Below are positions 59,204 to 64,000 of a stretch of DNA of 64,000 nt, piece by piece. Within the stretch, counting starts at the first letter, position 1. Each line of letters opens with the position of its first letter. This DNA is from Owenia fusiformis (lineage: Eukaryota > Annelida > Polychaeta > Sabellida > Oweniidae), in contig CAIIXF020000001.1 of the NCBI GenBank assembly GCA_903813345.2, positions 24,353,915-24,417,914 of the forward strand, in the 5' to 3' direction. Below the pieces are notes generated by a model. It was not told the origin of the DNA. It searched no databases and was given only the letters and a program-made list of their open reading frames with translations. The position numbers and the translations under genes are program-made.

Positions 59204-60799
59204 CAGATGCGAGTAGGTAGTTAGCAGTTTCGCCACAAGGTGGCTGACTCGGGGAATTAACATGGCAGGGTATTACAAAATTCCCTTAAAGCCCCCGATA
59301 AATCGGGCTACGTATACCGCCGTGTTTACATTAGGGGATTAGAAGAGTTTATTTTTACTTTAGGTATGCAAGCAATATCAATATTTGGCCTTCATGCATG
59401 TACTCGTGTGTACAATCAGCATGCCCTTCAATATTATATAAGTCAGGCTATTCAAGTACAACATAATGTACACTATTTATGTGTGTACTATATGGGAATA
59501 CAATTCCCTGGGAAACAAAACACAAATACTTTTTATATGTTCAAAATGAGCCATTTGATTGATGCATACACTTAATACCTTCATATATAAACATCTACAA
59601 AGTATATCTATGCCTGGTTACGATTATACGGGAAATCAACACGGGACGATAGTTGTTCACCTTCCTGGCTTACCTCTGAAGCCTGTACCCTGTAATCTCT
59701 TTATATAGGTTAGCGGGAGCGCAGTTTTAAACTTAGGCGCACACTTTAAAGATTCTCGCAATCTTTGTCCAATCAGCGTTTGCGATGTGTACCGGCTCAC
59801 GTATAAAAGGCGAATCCAACTCAAATCCATGCAGGGGTGTATGAGGTACTCGAATAGGAAAGAGCTCGTGAAATCTGAATTTATATGCACATGGTCAATG
59901 TTTACACATGTTTGGAGTTATTGAAGAAAATTTGATATGGGTGTGGTTCCGAACTTGAGGTCATTGCTGGAAAATATGATTTTAATACGTGAAATTATAT
60001 CGATGAATACAGCACTAAAAATAACAGTACACATGAAGTACATGTATGATTGTGTCCAGAAATGTTTGAAACCCTTACGGAAAATTCTGTCTGCATTTTG
60101 TCACCATTGCTCTTTCTTCCCGCATTCTAGTGCTGTTTGAATGAATATATTAATAAATGTATTTCTAACTAAAATATATCACATTTTTTTTATAAACCAC
60201 AAACATTTAGATCATAAAAAAATTATTCAATACTTGAGTGAGCACGATATGCAAGGGTTACTAAGTTGACACAGTATGACCACTGATATTGTGTTAGTCC
60301 ATGCACACAGCGTAACACCCCTCACTTGCATAGTGAAGTGACTAATTGGTTTATGTTTACGTTTTAATGTGTTTTGTGTTCCTTGTTACAGCAAGGGGGG
60401 CCAGTAAAGTAGACTAACATGTTTACATGGCAATTTTTGATCGAATATGTGAGACACTTTAAACTTGAATATGCATCAGTTTTAGTGTTTCACTTTTCAT
60501 ATTGCCCCTATGTATGTGATAGCTATACAAATTAAAATATGTCCATTAAAAGATAATATTATCTGCCCAACACAAGAAAAGATATTCCACTTTTTGTAGT
60601 TTTACAACATGGGGTCTATGGGGAATCCCGCCTACCTAGAAGTCACATTTTCAAAGAAAATTAAATTTTCAAAGTTGATAAACTCTTCAAAACCACATTT
60701 TTAGATGTAATGTTATATGTAGATTCCAAATATGACACCAGTTTGACTGAATTGTGAATTTTTAATGATGTAAATCAAGATCAGTTCTACTCGCATCTA
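59204..60799. mobile_element. 1.6-kb intronic element containing repeat families R and S
   Basis: Short inverted ends: cagatgcgagtag at 59204 and ctactcgcatct at 60787. Inside, in order, are a family R head (cacaaggtggctgactc), family S (59305-59730), a TATA-like tcacgtataaaaggcg at 59797, and the family R tail (60470-60750). No open frame of note. It lies within the B-C intron. Whether it is one element or a composite is unclear. Confidence 0.5.
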
Positions 60800-61015
60800 G
60801 GATATTGGCCAAACCCAAAAACAAGATATAATTAGGAATATTCTCCATATCATCTAGACAGGCGAATGATGATTAAGTTATAACATGATTCAGTTTCCCT
60901 TGCTTGATATCTACCAGTGAATACTTAAAGCTCATATACAGATATAACACTGGTGATCCGCTGGATTATGCTGGTTAGGGAAACAGTTCGTTTCGGCTAT
61001 ATGAGCTATATTAGA

Positions 61016-61060
61016 GGTGATTCAAAAGTAATGGACAAAATTTTAAAAGCATACTTTACG
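61016..61060 (+). mobile_element. Solo mariner-type end
   Basis: gaggtgattcaaaagtaatg followed by acaaaatttt and gcatacttta. It pairs in sequence, same orientation, with 62356-62400 (ggggtgattcaaaagttata). Each looks like a lone terminal repeat. Confidence 0.5.
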
Positions 61061-61143
61061 TTACTCAGTCAGTCTAATCTTTTGAATGATAGTTGAATAT
61101 TTTAGCCATATCTGTTTATTATATAAAGTGAGGATAATTTTAG

Positions 61144-61321
61144 ATGTGCCATCTTGACCCCGGGCAAGAGGACCGCCAAAGGCTTGCCGGGCACATGAAG
61201 CATAGCATGACAATGCAGAGGGAGGTCTATGATCTGCATGATCAATCCCATAATGCCACCACCGTCCACAGCCTCATCAGTAATGTGCTGATGGACCAGG
61301 ACGAGGACTTAGTAGAAGGAG
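61144..61321 (+). CDS. YR gene exon C: catalytic His and Tyr nucleophile
   Basis: Acceptor ATTTTAG ends at 61143. The frame reads MCHLDPGQEDRQRLAGHMK, then HSMTMQREVYDLHDQS and HSLISNVLMDQDEDLVEG. His to Tyr spacing is nine residues (HSMTMQREVY), the spacing seen in tyrosine recombinases such as lambda integrase. Tyr is codon 61228-61230. The donor GGAG|GTTAGA is weak. The GC content and lack of stops fit real coding sequence. Confidence 0.75.
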
Positions 61322-61458
61322 GTTAGACAACCTAAGGAATTCCTTACATTTATATTGTATAAACAAGATTCAAGATATCCAAAAATATGACATAAAACTT
61401 AATTAGATAAGGCGTGGAAAATATTGTTACAAAACACTGTTAAAACCCTGTTCTTCAG

Positions 61459-61529
61459 GGACAGTTAATGAATCCAGTTTAGTGGATGCTGCTCTTGTTG
61501 TAGGCGATGGGGAAGAAAACCTTGCGACA
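61459..61529 (+). CDS. YR gene exon D: acidic tail
   Basis: Acceptor TTCTTCAG and donor GTATGTG bound 71 nt that continue exon C in phase: TVNESSLVDAALVVGDGEEN-LAT. Consistent with the acidic, low-complexity tails of such proteins. No domain. Confidence 0.5.
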
Positions 61530-62238
61530 GTATGTGTGAATGTTGTATTGACATTATTGTGTTATTTTTTTCTATTTTAGCAATTACATTATGCTGATTG
61601 TATTAACAACTGTTTGAATTACAGATTACAGTTAACCTTGTCTTTATGAATACCATTCACTGGAAATTGCTAATAAATTCCCATCATGAAAATTATTGAA
61701 GAAAAAAGCCAGCAATCATTTCATTTTCCTACCAACCCAAGAAATTGAAATTGCACAAGCTTAACTGTACAGTACTTAGTGTAGTGTTTTCTCATAAATA
61801 ATGAGATTATTTATTATTTATGAGAAAATTACAAATACTCTTGTTAATTTGTTTATTTATGAGTGTTGTTACTTTTAAGTGTTTACAAGGGTGAAGATTG
61901 CAGGACTTTGTCAGATAAGTACACTTATGCTTTGTTAATTTGTTCTACTCAATTTTTTAACATGAATTAACATTTAAATGAAAACAAAAACACACTATAT
62001 TTTTTATACCTGTGTCATACTCGTTGCTGTCTGGATTAAAAGTTAAAACTTAAATTCATAATGTTATGCTGAGACAAAATCCAATTAGAAAACATTTGAT
62101 TATTAGTTTGAATGTATAGGTTCGCCTGACTTTTAACATCAGCCCATAGCTCAGATTATCATTCAGTGTTTTCATTAAATGATGATGTATGTTGTACCCA
62201 TACTTTTGTCTAAAAAGTAGAACTATTTATTTTTTCAG

Positions 62239-62280
62239 ATGTCTGATGCAGAGATGCCATCCAATGAGAACCATCCAGCT
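62239..62280 (+). CDS. YR gene exon E: short tail exon
   Basis: Acceptor TTTTTTCAG and consensus donor GTAAGT bound 42 nt encoding MSDAEMPSNENHPA in phase with exon D. Confidence 0.45.
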
Positions 62281-62355
62281 GTAAGTATCTCTTTTTTGCT
62301 TGAATGGGTAGAATGGGACTAAGGAATTTTCTGGTATATTGGTCCATTGTCCATT

Positions 62356-62400
62356 GTATGAGGGGTGATTCAAAAGTTATAAACAACATTTTATAGGCAT
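62356..62400 (+). mobile_element. Second solo mariner-type end
   Basis: gaggggtgattcaaaagtta onward; the partner of 61016-61060, lying in the intron after exon E. Confidence 0.5.
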
Positions 62401-62502
62401 ACTTAACATTGTGTTTCAACCTTGCAATAAAGAAACGTCTCCTTCACAATAAATTAAAGTTAAAGAAAGAATTATTTTGTATACATGTATTTGCCTTTCC
62501 AG

Positions 62503-62613
62503 GATGGTGAAATAGTGATAGTGAAAATGATGACCCACAACATCCAAAGACATCACATGTGTTTATTTTTTGTTTTACAGGAAAGTCTAAATGATTCCCT
62601 GGTTCCCCTTTAA
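62503..62613 (+). CDS. Possible terminal exon of the YR gene
   Basis: After acceptor TTTCCAG the phase-0 frame runs 36 codons to TAA at 62611 (ends ESLNDSLVPL). In the next frame the same DNA reads SDSENDDPQHPKTSH, which looks more like the acidic tail, so one base may have been lost. A further acceptor-like TTTTTTAG at about 62733 precedes ETYNELVEQNKRRNRE. The real 3' structure is unresolved. Confidence 0.35.
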   Translation, partial: DGEIVIVKMMTHNIQRHHMCLFFVLQESLNDSLVPL

Positions 62614-64000
62614 AAAGTGATAATTCAATCAAATGCATAGCATTCATCCTGAGTCTTGTCAAAAAAGTTAAGTTATTCTTAACGAAGATAAAATATTCTG
62701 AGACGTCAATATCTTTATATTTTTTCTTTTTTAGGAAACATATAATGAGTTGGTAGAACAAAACAAAAGGCGGAACAGAGAATTTATTTATTTATAATTT
62801 ATTTATTAATCCATTAATCCATAAACAAAACAAAAATAATTTGGCAAGGCAAAACAAACCTTATTACAGAGATACTCTCAGTTTGATTAGAGTCTGCTAT
62901 AAAGGAAGCATCTTATGTAATTTAATTATTCCTTACACAGAACTTGATAAATTATAATTTGCCAAAGAACAATAACTTAATCCATAGATCCATAAATAAA
63001 AATGAAGTACAAAAATTCTGAAAATATTATTTTCAGTTTCATATACTTGCTATTTGAGATTTCTTAGCACTTATTGAAGCAATTGAATAAAGAAATAAAC
63101 CCTCAAAAATCTGAAAACACTTTTTAAATTTTTAAGCCCCCCCCCCCTTTAGCATGAAATAGAGAATATAAATAAATATATAGTATAACACAAGGTGAAA
63201 ATAAATATAACAGAAACTATGACTATGAACCCTATTTCTGGTCAAGCAATTTAATTAGCTGTCCCACCGTTTTAATTAGCTGTTCAACTGTTTTAATTGG
63301 CTGTTCAAGCATTTTGATTTGCCTAAACCTATGAGAATGTTAATATGTAGTACAGTAGTAGGTATTGTTGTGTTGAGCATTATTATAAAAAATATTTGCC
63401 AAGAAAGAACATGATAATTAAATCTGTGGTGAATAATGTGTTTCACACATAATATACAGTCAATATCAAAATAGTTATCTTGTTTGTATTTTTTAAAGTT
63501 AGTGAGTCATACTCTTGATATGAGGTGTTAACTACACATAATATTGATACATTTGAAAAACATTCTCACTAAATATTTGGAGATTTGCTCAATTCTTTTC
63601 ATAATTAACATTAAAGATACATCATTTTGGCCATATCAGATAAAAGGAAATAAAAACCCTACATATCAGTCTTACAGACTGGGCATTATGTCTCAGCTAC
63701 TATATAGAAAGCATATTACTATAAAAATATAAATTCTGTATACAAAGTTTTCAAACCTGTATGTTATAAAATAATATGGATAATCTATTATTTTTTAAAA
63801 GTCATTTTATTCTAATAGATTTTTTTTAATAGAAATATGAGATTTTTATATAAACATACCCCATTATATATTAATTAGGGACAGAAATCACTAAGATCAC
63901 CTGATTCAGTTTAATCAAGCGCTTCCAAATTGGTTATAGCAGGGGGAAGGAGGTACGGATTCTGGATACCTGCTTTGGAGGATGGCTGATGAACATGCCA
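62614..64000. other. No certain gene; short tandem repeat
   Basis: AT-rich DNA. A unit of about 25 bp (ttttaattagctgttcaac) repeats three to four times at 63245-63320. A C-run lies at 63138. Confidence 0.55.

Larger units (their letters stand above)
56697..62613 (+). pseudogene. Zinc-finger/tyrosine-recombinase-like gene, multi-exon
   Basis: The fullest member of the family. Suggested exons: A 56697-57611, B 58791-59069, C 61144-61321, D 61459-61529, E 62239-62280 and a terminal exon from 62503. The protein would bind DNA through zinc fingers and cut and rejoin it through a covalent phosphotyrosine, as tyrosine recombinases do. The ordered catalytic residues Arg (57534), Lys (58806), Arg (59049), His and Tyr (61228-61230) are all present; the usual box II His is Thr. 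Exon A has two frame breaks relative to its own reading, so this copy is probably inactive, or the assembly has errors. It resembles Crypton-type or domesticated YR proteins, but I cannot name a family. Introns hold MITEs and family R/S repeats. Confidence 0.65.

Overview
The window is animal nuclear DNA. It is AT-rich, has no operon-like packing, and carries spliced exon remnants with GT/AG boundaries and a dense, nested load of DNA transposons, fold-back elements, MITEs, satellites and LINE debris. The word tacatgta, the low GC and the element types suggest a marine invertebrate such as a mollusc, hemichordate, cephalochordate or echinoderm. The sequence alone does not fix the phylum. I find no intact housekeeping gene, rRNA gene, CRISPR array or virus.

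The most interesting content is a multi-exon gene family that joins C2H2-type zinc fingers to a tyrosine-recombinase-like (YR) domain. The fullest member lies on the + strand at 56.7-62.6 kb. Exon A has a zinc finger, a core-binding-like region and the first catalytic Arg. Exon B has the Lys and the box II Arg. Exon C has the His and the Tyr nucleophile with H+9 spacing. Short acidic exons follow. A second member lies in pieces on the - strand between 13.2 and 0.7 kb: a possible acidic exon (13.1 kb), a zinc-finger exon (12.5 kb), a satellite plus transposon block, and two tandem copies of the zinc-finger/YR exon (2.6-3.7 and 0.7-1.7 kb). Both members keep the same phase-0 splice donor after Tyr-His. 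Every copy has frame breaks, so these are probably old or decaying genes, but their layout is coherent.

Region by region. 0-3.7 kb: tandem YR exons. 3.9-7.8 kb: a complete, intron-bearing mariner (DD34D, TA target duplication, about 45-bp TIRs), decayed and split by a 2.1-kb element with GCGC-rich TIRs and a 9-bp duplication. 8.0-12.4 kb: a satellite interrupted by a 3.5-kb element with about 290-bp hairpin-tipped TIRs and a 6-bp duplication, which itself holds a hAT MITE. 12.4-14.2 kb: zinc-finger exon, MITE, LINE remnant. 14.4-18.9 kb: direct and inverted repeats with two reverse-transcriptase YADD fragments, MITEs and a fragment of a repeat-associated protein. 19.7-20.7 kb: mariner-type element. 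22.4-24.1 kb: hAT transposase C-terminus and mariner pieces. 25.5-31.2 kb: an inverted pair of tandem arrays enclosing an element tipped with GC-rich CTGTGACAGCG repeats. 34.9-38.1 kb: small tandem duplications and a MITE. 38.4-42.6 kb: a fold-back element whose arms are tandem monomers of roughly 165 bp, with a nested 1.2-kb element. 43-47 kb: interspersed repeats. 47.6-49.7 kb: a CCATGG-rich fold-back element with a paralogous empty site inside the window. 50-56.6 kb: mostly featureless, with a few repeats. 56.7-62.6 kb: the YR gene with MITEs in its introns.

Most coding sequence here is mobile-element coding sequence. No pathway or operon can be assembled. The YR family is the only candidate for an under-described system.
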